Shown one piece after another: positions 7,670 through 16,177 of a stretch of 64,000 nt of DNA. The position numbers and the translations under genes were made by a program. The notes beneath the pieces are model-generated. The model saw only the letters and a program-made list of their open reading frames with translations. It made no database searches and was not told the origin of the DNA. Within the stretch, counting starts at the first letter, position 1. The number at the start of each line of letters is the position of its first letter. Source of the stretch: a bacterium (GTDB lineage Bacteria; Patescibacteriota; Gracilibacteria; JAHISY01); contig JAJYAT010000001.1 of the NCBI GenBank assembly GCA_021779375.1, positions 130,070 through 194,069 of the forward strand, given 5' to 3'.

Positions 7670-8038
7670 TTATTCGACAATTATTGTTCCCGTCATAGAC
7701 GGATGAATCGCGCAGGAATAATCAAAAGTTCCAGCCTCGTTGAAGGTGAAAACGAAGCTCTGACCATTGCTTAGCTCAGGCGAATTAAATGTTGCCGATT
7801 TAATCTGGTGCGGAGCGGAATCGTTATTGGTCCAAGTCACACTAGTACCTTTTTTGACAGTTAGCATCGCCGGATTGAAAGAAAAATTTTGGATGTTTAT
7901 CGTGTTGGCTGCCACCGGTGACACTGGGTTGGCAACTGATGTCGGAGAAGTCCCGGGCGAAGTGTTTTGTGTTCCGTTGTACGCGCTACAACCACCCAAA
8001 AGAACCAGCGCCAAAGATATGGTGAGAATTTTTTTCAT
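7670..8038 (-). CDS. Plastocyanin-like cupredoxin lipoprotein
   Basis: A 122-residue exported copper protein. The ATG at 8038 gives a lipoprotein signal (KKILTISLALVLLGGC), with the lipidated cysteine followed by a Ser/Thr/Pro-rich linker. The cupredoxin domain shows the type 1 copper ligands in order: His in NNDSAPHQIKS, then Cys, His and Met in FDYSCAIHPSMTG. The strand pattern INIQNFSFNPAMLTVKKGTSVTWTN is typical of the amicyanin/plastocyanin group. It would carry electrons outside the cytoplasmic membrane, probably feeding the downstream membrane protein and flavin reductase genes. Confidence 0.88.
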   Translation of the reverse strand: MKKILTISLALVLLGGCSAYNGTQNTSPGTSPTSVANPVSPVAANTINIQNFSFNPAMLTVKKGTSVTWTNNDSAPHQIKSATFNSPELSNGQSFVFTFNEAGTFDYSCAIHPSMTGTIIVE

Positions 8039-8121
8039 GAGACTTTGGGTTAAATAATGCACCTCTCATTGTAAGGTATCTGAATTAATTAACCTAAAGT
8101 TTTTCTTTGACAACAAATTCT

Positions 8122-8928
8122 CTACTTGAATAATTCAGCTTTGCAATTAGGAACGCTATATTTGTATGCTGGATATGAAATTTCAATCAAGTCACATACT
8201 TTACTTTTTTTTGAGGAATTAGCGAGGGTATACAAACATTCGCCTCTTTTCGAGCCAACTTGAGCGGCAGGTTCTTCGCTTTGCTGCAGGCATGCGAATA
8301 GGTCGCGATAAAATTCTGGAGCATTATCAAGTTTGTATTTTAGAAAACAATTTCTGACCTCATCACTGCTTGTATAAAGACTACCAAATTGTTCGTAGCA
8401 AAATGTATATGACTCATTTTTTTGAGACAAAACTTTTTCGAGAACGAGTTGGCACTCTTGTTGTAGATTTGGATGGCTGGAACGATCAATACTTTGACAC
8501 AATGTTGAGTCTTCGTTCACCAGCGCTGTACAAAATATCCTCCATTGGTTAAGAGACGGAGCACTCATATAATAATCACCAAAGAAAAATTGTTGAGGCT
8601 TAGGTGTCGGAAGTGAATTGCAAATTTCAACATTTTTTGATTCACGAGCTTTTCTTGTGAGTTCAACAAATTGTGGTATGTCGCCTCGCGACTCTGGCTG
8701 ACTTGGCAAAATATCCGTTAATGATTGATCAAATTTCGATTCAGTAGGGCTTGGCATTAGAGCTGGCACAGAAACTGTCTCCGGATTGGTGATGGGTGCT
8801 GGCGTGAGCTCTGGGACCAACTTCGGATTAGCAACTGGAGTTGGAATAACTTCGGACGAAGTGCTTTGCGTGCTACAACCGCCTAAAAAAACTAACGCTA
8901 TCAGGAATAGGGTAATAATTTTTCTCAT
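8122..8928 (-). CDS. Hypothetical lipoprotein
   Basis: A 268-residue exported protein. ATG at 8928 is chosen because it directly begins a lipoprotein signal, RKIITLFLIALVFLGGC. A Pro/Thr/Val-rich linker follows (residues about 20-75), then a cysteine-rich domain with about ten cysteines (for example NVEICNSLP, RIFCTAL, TLCQSID, FCYEQFG). No family recognised. The signal peptide and linker resemble those of the neighbouring cupredoxin. Codon use is AT-rich relative to core genes. Confidence 0.65.
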   Translation of the reverse strand: MRKIITLFLIALVFLGGCSTQSTSSEVIPTPVANPKLVPELTPAPITNPETVSVPALMPSPTESKFDQSLTDILPSQPESRGDIPQFVELTRKARESKNVEICNSLPTPKPQQFFFGDYYMSAPSLNQWRIFCTALVNEDSTLCQSIDRSSHPNLQQECQLVLEKVLSQKNESYTFCYEQFGSLYTSSDEVRNCFLKYKLDNAPEFYRDLFACLQQSEEPAAQVGSKRGECLYTLANSSKKSKVCDLIEISYPAYKYSVPNCKAELFK

Positions 8929-9051
8929 AATAACGGTAGTTGAATTAAAAATAATTGCATTTGCCATTGTAGAGTATCCGAATTAATTTATCTAAAAATT
9001 TTTAACAAAAAATTGCAGGCCAAAAACCTTTAGCTAAAAACTAATTTATCA

Positions 9052-9141
9052 TGGCGGAGGGAGAGGGATTCGAACCCTCGAGGCGGTTACCCGCCTATCC
9101 GCTTTCCAAGCGAACGCACTCGGCCGCTATGCGATCCCTCC
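9052..9141 (-). tRNA. tRNA-Ser (GGA)
   Basis: On the minus strand the acceptor GGAGGGA pairs with TCCCTCC, followed by discriminator G and encoded CCA. There is a long variable arm (GGCGGGTAACCGCC), a T-loop GGTTCGAATCC and anticodon loop TTGGAAA, giving anticodon GGA for UCC/UCU. The 90-base length is normal for serine. Confidence 0.95.
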
Positions 9142-9226
9142 GTTTAGATTTTTAGACTTTCAATAATTTTGGCTTTTGTGGGTTTCGGTTTTGGATCCAA
9201 AAATTTTACTCAGCAACAATCAATAT

Positions 9227-9254
9227 CTTAATCCTTAATCCTTAATCCTTAATC
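9227..9254. repeat. Tandem heptamer repeat (CTTAATC)x4
   Basis: Four perfect copies of CTTAATC in tandem with a fifth at 9262-9268, in the intergenic space before rpmB. Similar words recur near 10540 and 10708. Confidence 0.8.
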
Positions 9255-9326
9255 CTTTTTTCTTAATCCTTACTTGTCAAAATAGGCGAGCTGACTCTCA
9301 CCTCGTCGCGCGAAGTGAAAGTCGAA

Positions 9327-9554
9327 TTATTTCGCGGAGGAAACTGCTGCCTCGGCTTGCGGCGCCTCAACCTTTTTCGTTTTCAAGGGCTTTTGCAGCG
9401 TGCGCAAACAGCTCGTGCAAATCAAAATTTTCACACCAGAGAATTTTTTGGAAACGAGATTCGGCTCGAAACGACGACGCGTGCGGCGTTTCGAATGCGA
9501 AACATTGTTACCGGCGACCGGTCTCTTAGCGCAAAGGCTGCAAACTTTACTCAT
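9327..9554 (-). CDS. rpmB: 50S ribosomal protein bL28
   Basis: A 75-residue ribosomal protein. The N-terminus [28 protein letters not shown] is diagnostic of bL28 (the GN.VSHS..RTKR.F core), followed by [12 protein letters not shown]. It retains both CxxC pairs (C5/C8 and C46/C49), so it is the zinc-binding form. It belongs to the large subunit near the E site. A TAACAT box lies 6 bases before the ATG. Confidence 0.95.
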   Translation of the reverse strand: MSKVCSLCAKRPVAGNNVSHSKRRTRRRFEPNLVSKKFSGVKILICTSCLRTLQKPLKTKKVEAPQAEAAVSSAK

Positions 9555-9560
9555 TGGGGA

Positions 9561-9570
9561 ATGTTAAAAT
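9561..9570. promoter_or_regulatory. Overlapping divergent -10 boxes (rpmB / M50 protease)
   Basis: The ten bases ATGTTAAAAT contain TAACAT read leftward, 6 bases from the rpmB ATG, and the extended TGTTAAAAT read rightward, 30 bases from the ATG at 9601. Both directions therefore share one short promoter core. Confidence 0.45.
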
Positions 9571-9600
9571 GAATCGAGCCGGGGGATTTTACGCGAAAAA

Positions 9601-10236
9601 ATGTTTTTACTCAACTTGTCATCTCTCGAAATTCTGAGCTGGGCTATCGGCTTCTTGGTCGCGCTCACTGTCCACGAAGCTGCCCACGCCGCGACGGCAA
9701 ATTATCTCGGCGATCCGACGGCGAAGTGGGCAGGGCGCATCTCACTCAATCCGCTGCGCCATCTCGATCCAATCGGAACACTGATGCTAATCTTCGCCGG
9801 ATTCGGCTGGGGCAAACCTGTACCAATCAATCCGCGCAATTTCGCGAATCCGCGCGCCGGAGAAATTCTCACCTCACTCGCTGGTCCGCTCGCGAATTTC
9901 GTCGTCGCGCTCGCACTCGCCGTCCCGCACAATTTGCTCGACCCGGGCTCAAATGCCTTTATTTTCGTGCAAAATATGATGTTCGTGAACATCGTGCTAA
10001 TGGTTTTCAATCTGCTGCCCATCCCACCGCTCGACGGCGGCGGTGTCGCGGTGAATTTTTTGCCGCCGGAGCTGGGCGAGAAATACCGCCGCAACGGTCC
10101 AATTTTGCTCTTGGGACTCATCGCCTTCGATTGGGCCTTTAAAACCAATCTTTTGTGGGGAATTCTCGGCGGACTCGTCAACATCGTGTTTGCTGCAATC
10201 AATCTGAGCACAACATTTGGTGGTGGTTTACACTGA
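9601..10236 (+). CDS. Site-2-protease family intramembrane metalloprotease (peptidase M50)
   Basis: A 211-residue polytopic membrane protein. The zinc site HEAAH lies near residue 22 in the first helix, and the second motif NLLPIPPLDGGG is near residue 140 in a late helix. The stretch GRISLNPLRHLDPIGTLMLIFAGFGWGKPVPINPRNF is typical of the minimal, PDZ-less M50B group. Such proteases cut substrates within the membrane; the substrate here is unknown. Monocistronic, divergent from rpmB. Confidence 0.9.
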   Translation: MFLLNLSSLEILSWAIGFLVALTVHEAAHAATANYLGDPTAKWAGRISLNPLRHLDPIGTLMLIFAGFGWGKPVPINPRNFANPRAGEILTSLAGPLANFVVALALAVPHNLLDPGSNAFIFVQNMMFVNIVLMVFNLLPIPPLDGGGVAVNFLPPELGEKYRRNGPILLLGLIAFDWAFKTNLLWGILGGLVNIVFAAINLSTTFGGGLH

Positions 10237-10257
10237 AAATAGGTCGCGAAAATAATT

Positions 10258-10534
10258 TCAAAAGTCACGCAACCCGATTTGATTGCACACAAATATTGTT
10301 CGGGTAAATTGAAGACAATTCTTTCACATTCCCCAATGGGGAGCCGACCAAACATCGGCTCGCGAACTCAGCGTGAGGCCAAATCGCTCACAAAAAATAA
10401 GGGGCTTCGTACATTCCACTCGGTCGTAAAAGATCGAGGGAAGAATCCCCACCTTGATTACAGGATTGCTGCTTTCCGGAGAGACGGTGTGAAAGAACCC
10501 ATCAGAAACCCTACCTAATCGGTGGGGTTTTTGT
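10258..10534 (+). ncRNA. Candidate structured RNA ending in an intrinsic terminator (family not assigned)
   Basis: The 500 bases between the M50 protease and carB hold no convincing gene but many helices in a row: CCCGA...TCGGG, CCCCAATGGGG, GAGCCGA...TCGGCTC, GTGAG...CTCAC, CTCGGTC...GATCGAG, and a closing domain in which CCCCACC near 10448 pairs with GGTGGGG near 10522, with a nested GATTA/TAATC and CTTTC/GAAAG, followed directly by TTTTTG. The 3' U-run sets the strand as plus. I tested it by eye against RNase P RNA, tmRNA, SRP RNA, 6S and common riboswitches and found no decisive conserved core. A short CAGAAACCCTACC near the end vaguely recalls the RNase P 3' region. Confidence 0.45.
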
Positions 10535-10735
10535 CTAATAAGGATTAAGGACTAAGTAAAAAGAACTAAGCTAGGTTGATTTTGATGGTGAAGGTGAAGT
10601 TTGTGGACGAAAAAGACGCTTCACGGAATTTTTTGTAGTGGTGAATGAGCCATAAAAAGACAAAACACCAGGTTGAATGACCCATGCGAGACATTTCTGT
10701 ATACTTCTTAATCCTGTTTTCTTGCTTCTTATTTC

Positions 10736-13700
10736 TTACTTCACATACTCATCCCACGCCTTGATTGGCAATTCCTCGTCTTTGTATTTTTCGAGCGAAT
10801 CGACGACGAGCTTCGCGACCTGCGGATTCACGAAGAGCGGAATGCCGAAGTCGGTCGCACGCCGGCGAATGAGGTAGCCGTTGGTTAATTCTTCGGCTTG
10901 GTAATTTTTCGGAATGTTGATAACCATGCCGACTTTTTTCGCCGTGAAAAGATCGAGCACGTTTGGCTTTTTCTTTTCGAGCGGGAAGTGGACGAGCGAA
11001 TTTGCCACGCCGTTTTCCGTAAGAAATCTCGAGGTGCCCGGCGTCGCGAAAATCGTGAAGCCCATTTGAATTAATTTTTTGGCTGACGGAAGAAAGGTCA
11101 ATTTGGATTCCAGCGAGCCAGTCGAGATCAAAACATTTTTCTTGGGCAGGCGGAAACCGACCGCAATCTGCGCCTTGAGAAAAGCTTCGTGCAGATTTTC
11201 ACCGAAGCAGGCGACTTCGCCCGTCGACGCCATCTCGACACCGAGCGTCGGATCCGCACCCTTGAGCCGCGAGAAAGAAAATTGCGCCGCTTTCACGCCA
11301 ACGTGATTGAGGTCGAGCGTTTGGTAATTTTGTTTGCGCCAAGCTTTGGGCTGGACTTTGCCGAGCATCGCTTCGATCGCAATCGCGATGAAATTGTGAC
11401 CCGAAACTTTGGACACGAAAGGGAAGGAGCGACTTGCGCGCAAATTCATCTCGATGACAGCGATGCGATTTTCTTTCGCGAGGAATTGGATATTGAACGG
11501 TCCGGTAATCTGGAGCTCGACGACCAATTTTTTGGCAATGTCTTTGATACGGCGAATCGTCTCGATGTAGGTTTTTTGCGGCGGGAGCACGAGCGTCGCA
11601 TCGCCGGAATGAACACCCGCATTTTCGACGTGTTCGGAAACCGCGAAAATCACGAGCTTGCCCTCAGCGGCGACTCCGTCGAAATCAATTTCGCGCGCGC
11701 CGGTTTCGAATTTGGAAATCACGACTGGTGCCTCGGTCGAAACTTTGGTCGCCTTGGCGAGATAATTTTGGAGCTGCTCGGCAGTGAAGGCGACTGACAT
11801 CGCCGCGCCGGAAAGAACATAGCTCGGACGCACGAGCGCGGGGTAACCAACTTTTTTGGCGAACTTGAGTGCTTCGGAATTTTGGGTGAATTCCGCCCAG
11901 AGCGGCTGGTCGATGCCGAGCGTGTCGCAAAGCTTGGAAAATTTTTCGCGCGACTCGGCGCGATCAATCGAGGCTGGGGCAGTACCGAAGATTGGAATTT
12001 TTTCCGCTGCCAGTTTGCCGACGAGGTTATTCGGAATCTGTCCGCCCGTCGAGACGACGACGCCGCGTGGCTGCGTGAAGTCGAGAATGTCGAGCACGCG
12101 TTCGACAGAAAGCTCGTCGAAGTAAAGCTGATCGCAGGTGTCGTAATCCGTCGAGACTGTCTCCGGATTGTAATTGATCATGATGGTCTCGAAGCCATTT
12201 TTCGCCAAGGTCTGCACGGCCGAGACACAGCACCAATCGAATTCGACTGACGAGCCAATACAATAAGCGCCGCTGCCCAAAACGACCGCGCGCGGCTTCT
12301 GCGTGAATTTGATTTCGTCCGACTGGTCGCCGTGATAAGTGAGATAAAGATAATTCGTCCGAGCGGGAAATTCGGCGGCGAATGTGTCGATCTTTTTGAC
12401 GACTGGCAGAATGCCAAAATCTTTACGAATTTTACGAATCGCCATTTCGTGACTACCTGCACGCCACGCGATTTGCGAATCGGAAAAACCGAGTCGTTTG
12501 GCACGCAGCATAATTCTTTTCGCTTCACTAGCGTTAACCCCCGAGATATCTCGGGGGTTAACTTCAAAGAGTTTTTTGGCTTTCTGTTTCAAAATATCTT
12601 TTTCGAAGTCGGCAATATTTTTACATTTTTCCAAAAACCACTCGTCGATGCCGGAGAGTTTGTGAATTTTCGCGACTGACCAACCGTCGCGCAGCGCGCG
12701 CGCAATCGCGAAAATGCGCTCGGGTGTCGGCGCAGCAATTTCTTTTTCGAGTGAAGCGAAATTGAAATTGGCGTGACTGAAACCGTAAGCCCCGACCTGC
12801 AACATGCGCAGTGCCTTTTGGAGAACCTCTTCAAACGAACGGCCGATTGCCATGACTTCGCCGACGGACTTCATCTCGCTGCCAATCTCGGCGGAAACTT
12901 TGCGGAATTTTTGGAGATCCCAGCGCGGAATCTTGAGAACGAGATAATCGAGCGCCGGCTCGAAACAAGCGGTCGTGTTGCCGGTCACGGCGTTCGGCAC
13001 TTCGTCGAGACGATAACCGAGCGCGAGCTTCGCCGCGACGTGAGCGAGCGGGTAGCCCGTCGCTTTCGACGCCAAGGCGGACGAACGCGAGAGCCGCGCA
13101 TTCACCTCGATCACGCGGTAATCAATCTCGTGCGGATCGGCTGGATCCGGACGCAGAGCGTATTGAATGTTGCATTCACCGACGATGCCAAGATGGCGAA
13201 TCACTCGAATGCCAATCTCGCGCAGCTTGTGATATTCGAAATTATTTAAAGTTTGTGATGGCGCGACGACAATCGACTCGCCGGTGTGAATCCCGAGCGG
13301 ATCGAAATTCTCCATGTTGCAGACTGTCAGGCAGGTGTCCGCACAGTCGCGCACGACTTCGTATTCGATCTCCTTCCAGCCGCGCAAATCCTCTTCGATC
13401 AAAACTTGCGGCGAAGCCGCGAAAGCAACTTCGAGTAATTTTTTGAGTTCGTCCGCATTTTTGGCGAAACCCGAACCTTTGCCGCCGAGCGCGTAGGCCG
13501 CGCGCACGATCACCGGAAAACCGATTTTTTTGGCGGCGGCGAGACCCTTCGAAATGTCGTCAATCGCAATCGCCCGCGCCGTCGTGACGCCAATCTCGCT
13601 TAATTTTTTGACGAAAAGCTGGCGATCCTCCGTCGCCTCAATCGCGGCGATTTGTGTACCGAGCACGCGCACACCGTGCTTTTTGAAAACGCCGCGCTTT

Positions 13701-13996
13701 TCCAATTCGACACCGCAATTGAGCGCGGTCTGTCCACCGAAAGCGAGCAAAATCCCGTCCGGTTTTTCTTTCTCGATAATGCGCTCGACGAAACGGGGAG
13801 TGACGGGCAGGAAGTAAACGCGGTCCGCGACGCCCGCCGACGTTTGGTTGGTCGCGATATTCGGATTGACGAGAACGGTGGAAATTTTTTCTTCCTTCAG
13901 TGCCTTGATTGCCTGGCTGCCCGAATAATCGAACTCGCCCGCCTCGCCGATTTTGAGCGCGCCGGAACCGAGTACGAGCACTTTTTTAAGCTTCAT
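10736..13996 (-). CDS. carB: Carbamoyl-phosphate synthase large subunit
   Basis: A 1086-residue enzyme that makes carbamoyl phosphate from bicarbonate, ammonia and 2 ATP for pyrimidine and arginine synthesis. Start ATG 13996 begins MKLKKVLVLGSGALKIGEAGEFDYSG, the standard N-terminus. The two homologous ATP-grasp halves are visible (IVRAAYALGGKGSGFA near residue 160; LVRPSYVLSGAAMSV in the second half), as is the second Rossmann start PRAVVLGSGAYCIGSSVEFDWCCV and the C-terminal MGS-like domain (LISTGSLESKL...GFTIFATPGTSRFL). Residues 479-488 (VNPRDISGVN) are encoded by a perfect 30-bp palindrome inserted in frame in the oligomerisation linker. carA is not adjacent. Confidence 0.96.
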   Translation of the reverse strand: MKLKKVLVLGSGALKIGEAGEFDYSGSQAIKALKEEKISTVLVNPNIATNQTSAGVADRVYFLPVTPRFVERIIEKEKPDGILLAFGGQTALNCGVELEKRGVFKKHGVRVLGTQIAAIEATEDRQLFVKKLSEIGVTTARAIAIDDISKGLAAAKKIGFPVIVRAAYALGGKGSGFAKNADELKKLLEVAFAASPQVLIEEDLRGWKEIEYEVVRDCADTCLTVCNMENFDPLGIHTGESIVVAPSQTLNNFEYHKLREIGIRVIRHLGIVGECNIQYALRPDPADPHEIDYRVIEVNARLSRSSALASKATGYPLAHVAAKLALGYRLDEVPNAVTGNTTACFEPALDYLVLKIPRWDLQKFRKVSAEIGSEMKSVGEVMAIGRSFEEVLQKALRMLQVGAYGFSHANFNFASLEKEIAAPTPERIFAIARALRDGWSVAKIHKLSGIDEWFLEKCKNIADFEKDILKQKAKKLFEVNPRDISGVNASEAKRIMLRAKRLGFSDSQIAWRAGSHEMAIRKIRKDFGILPVVKKIDTFAAEFPARTNYLYLTYHGDQSDEIKFTQKPRAVVLGSGAYCIGSSVEFDWCCVSAVQTLAKNGFETIMINYNPETVSTDYDTCDQLYFDELSVERVLDILDFTQPRGVVVSTGGQIPNNLVGKLAAEKIPIFGTAPASIDRAESREKFSKLCDTLGIDQPLWAEFTQNSEALKFAKKVGYPALVRPSYVLSGAAMSVAFTAEQLQNYLAKATKVSTEAPVVISKFETGAREIDFDGVAAEGKLVIFAVSEHVENAGVHSGDATLVLPPQKTYIETIRRIKDIAKKLVVELQITGPFNIQFLAKENRIAVIEMNLRASRSFPFVSKVSGHNFIAIAIEAMLGKVQPKAWRKQNYQTLDLNHVGVKAAQFSFSRLKGADPTLGVEMASTGEVACFGENLHEAFLKAQIAVGFRLPKKNVLISTGSLESKLTFLPSAKKLIQMGFTIFATPGTSRFLTENGVANSLVHFPLEKKKPNVLDLFTAKKVGMVINIPKNYQAEELTNGYLIRRRATDFGIPLFVNPQVAKLVVDSLEKYKDEELPIKAWDEYVK
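12533..12562. repeat. 30-bp perfect palindrome inserted in carB (copy A)
   Basis: Half-site GTTAACCCCCGAGAT followed directly by its exact reverse complement. It adds ten codons to carB in frame with no stop. An identical copy lies at 36407-36436 in another gene and reading frame, and a relative with the same GTTAACCC ends lies at 19450-19479. Confidence 0.95.
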
Positions 13997-14003
13997 CCGG
14001 TGG

Positions 14004-14009
14004 ATTTTA
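14004..14009 (-). promoter_or_regulatory. carB -10 box TAAAAT, leaderless arrangement
   Basis: On the minus strand TAAAAT ends 7 bases before the carB ATG at 13996. The expected transcription start falls on the start codon. Confidence 0.5.
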
Positions 14010-14127
14010 ACGAATTTCTGAGATAATTCCACCGCTTGACAAAATTACCCGTAAGTTTTACGAAACAGCTATTTTCATTGAAAAAAAAGTCGATTCTTGC
14101 TAAAATACTCGGATTTAAAAACAAAAA

Positions 14128-14646
14128 ATGGATTCTCAAAACAAAATCGTGTCCGCGCCAAAAACTCACTCCGTGCACCATGGTGAAATTCGGCACACCT
14201 TTTATTCGCCCGAGTTTTTGGAGTATCGGCGTGGTCCGATGTGGTATCTCGTCGCCGGATTCGTCGGTCTCGGCATCATCGCGCTCGGCGTACTCACGCA
14301 CGCGATTACGCTCACGCTGGCGTTTTTAATTTTCGTCGGTGTCTACTGGCTGCTCCACGCGCGCGAACCGAAAATTTTGGAGGTCGCCATCACGCAGCAC
14401 GGCATTCATGTCGAAAACGAAGCCTTTTTGCCCTTCGGCGAAATTGTGGAATTTTGGATTGTACATAATCCGCCTTTCGTCGCCGAGCTGAAATTGAAAG
14501 TGCACCACAAGTGGAATTCTGTTCACACGATTTATATTTTTGGACAAGACCCCGATGAGCTGCGCCGACTGCTCACGCCACACGTCAAAGAAACTCCGCG
14601 AGCGGAAGCGCTCAGCGATCTCATCGTCCGCGCCCTACGAATTTAA
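14128..14646 (+). CDS. Two-helix membrane protein, unrecognised family
   Basis: A 172-residue protein. A soluble N-terminus (about 35 residues, with FYSPEFLEYRRGPMWYLVAG) leads into two adjacent hydrophobic helices (YLVAGFVGLGIIALGVL, TLAFLIFVGVYWLLHA), then a soluble beta-rich domain (ITQHGIHVENEAFLPFGEIVEFWIVHNPPFVAELKLKV). The layout recalls PH-like membrane proteins, but I cannot assign a family. It is the first gene of the operon leading to the VirB6-like protein and has a TGCTAAAAT promoter with a leader of about 15 bases. Confidence 0.6.
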   Translation: MDSQNKIVSAPKTHSVHHGEIRHTFYSPEFLEYRRGPMWYLVAGFVGLGIIALGVLTHAITLTLAFLIFVGVYWLLHAREPKILEVAITQHGIHVENEAFLPFGEIVEFWIVHNPPFVAELKLKVHHKWNSVHTIYIFGQDPDELRRLLTPHVKETPRAEALSDLIVRALRI

Positions 14647-14647
14647 A

Positions 14648-16177
14648 ATGAGCCTCGATTCTAAAATCTCGACTGACAAATTCACCCGCCCGGATCTGGC
14701 TTCTGATGTTGCTAAAAATTGGAGCAAACCGGAGAAAAGCCAAGAAACCGCCGCCAAAAACACCGAGCAAGTTTCGGTACAAGAGGCGATTGCCAGCCTA
14801 AAAGACGATGTCGTGACGCAACAAACACGCACATTTTTAACAAACCATGGCTTCGACCTCGAGATTGAAACGCGCACTGATGCGCTGAAGCTTATGCCTG
14901 AGTTTGCACACCGCAAGGCGATTTACGAACAGATGCTTTTTAGTCAAAAAAATGGGGCGCGAATTATCCTCGCAAGTGAACTCAGAAAAGCTTTCGAAAA
15001 AAATCCAAAGATTGGTGACGCCGAACTCATAAATGTGGCGACTAAAACAATCAATGATTGGTTTGCGACACTCGCGACACTCGATCGAAATTACGATGGC
15101 AAATTGAACTATGAGGAAATCACGCCAGACGACGCCGCAGAAGCGGAATTCATCAATCGGGTTTTTGGGATCCTACCGTTTTGCACTGAGTTAAAACATA
15201 ATCCTGACTTCGATGATCCAACTACCAAAGTCACTCCGGAAATCAGGCTGAAACGAATCGATTTTATTAAAGATTACATCACGCGCTACGCTGCGACTTT
15301 AATCGATCCAAAAACGAATGAGCCAACCGTCGGATCCGGTCGCCAGCTTAGTCGGGTTTTACAGTCAATCAATCTTGGTGTCGTCGGCGGAGTTTTTCTA
15401 AAAAATGAAGACTTCGGAACGATGTGGGGCAATCTTTTGGACGAAAGCAACCTTGCAAAAGATAAAAAGCCTTCTGAAAAGATTAGTGCTGTCGCCAAAG
15501 TTTTCAGTGAGGGTGGCGAACGCGAGCAGACAAAATTCACGAACTTGCTGGAAGAAGATGATTTGAAAATTCGCGGAATGCGCATGGATGCCGACCAAGC
15601 TATGCTAGATGCGCTAGATCTCGAGAAAAGCAATCCCTACGGTTTCATGCTACGTAAACGTGGCGATGGGAAAAGCATCTTTATTTATAATGCTTCGACC
15701 CCATTGCTTTTGACGGGCGGTTTGAATGTTGCACTGGCGGGATTTGATCTCACAAAAGTCGCTACCAATCCAGTAGCGTGGGTGACGATGCTGTTAGCTT
15801 ACGGCAGCGTAAAACATTTCAATCCGAATTTTATGAGCGGTCCATCACCAGCGGTGAAAGCGGAACGCGACGATTTGAAAGAAAAATTTCGTGACGCGCC
15901 GAAGCCCGTCCAGGACTGGATCACGCTGTTTTCAAAAAAAGACCTCGATCCAAAATCACCGCTCGACAAATTGCTCATCGAGAAAAGTCGCACGGGAATA
16001 ATCACCTCAGCTGAGCTCGCGGAAATTTTGGACGACCCTAAACGCAAACTCAAATACGAAAAACCTACCAGCACGATTGACGCGACATCGACTAATAACG
16101 AAGCGCACCAACTGTATTTATTTTTACGCGCTTGTCAGCAGCGCGAGCTCAATCCTAAAACCCTACTCGATGCTTAA
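14648..16177 (+). CDS. Hypothetical protein with an EF-hand-like loop, in the VirB6-like operon
   Basis: A 509-residue protein of unknown family from ATG 14648, directly after the previous stop. Residues 146-157 (DRNYDGKLNYEE) form a consensus EF-hand calcium loop with Asp at 1, Asn at 3, Asp at 5, Lys at 7 and Glu at 12. The N-terminal half is helical and charged. Near residues 350-400 a hydrophobic stretch (LLLTGGLNVALAG, PVAWVTMLLAYGSV) could be membrane-associated. The stop overlaps the ATG of the VirB6-like gene by 8 bases, so the two are coupled and probably act together at the envelope. Confidence 0.6.
   Translation: MSLDSKISTDKFTRPDLASDVAKNWSKPEKSQETAAKNTEQVSVQEAIASLKDDVVTQQTRTFLTNHGFDLEIETRTDALKLMPEFAHRKAIYEQMLFSQKNGARIILASELRKAFEKNPKIGDAELINVATKTINDWFATLATLDRNYDGKLNYEEITPDDAAEAEFINRVFGILPFCTELKHNPDFDDPTTKVTPEIRLKRIDFIKDYITRYAATLIDPKTNEPTVGSGRQLSRVLQSINLGVVGGVFLKNEDFGTMWGNLLDESNLAKDKKPSEKISAVAKVFSEGGEREQTKFTNLLEEDDLKIRGMRMDADQAMLDALDLEKSNPYGFMLRKRGDGKSIFIYNASTPLLLTGGLNVALAGFDLTKVATNPVAWVTMLLAYGSVKHFNPNFMSGPSPAVKAERDDLKEKFRDAPKPVQDWITLFSKKDLDPKSPLDKLLIEKSRTGIITSAELAEILDDPKRKLKYEKPTSTIDATSTNNEAHQLYLFLRACQQRELNPKTLLDA

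Noticed and set aside
10279..10518. A 79-codon frame in the carB-M50 gap
   Set aside because: It is spread over consecutive RNA hairpins and ends in the terminator stem; its residues show no domain pattern.
10258..10534. Assignment of the structured RNA as RNase P RNA, tmRNA or SRP RNA
   Set aside because: The expected cores (GAGGAAAGTCC, a tRNA-like end with tag frame, or GGAAGGAAGCAGC) were not found on either strand.
12533..12562. The carB palindrome as a terminator or attenuator
   Set aside because: It lies in the middle of an open 1086-codon frame, lacks a U-run, and an identical copy sits inside another gene.
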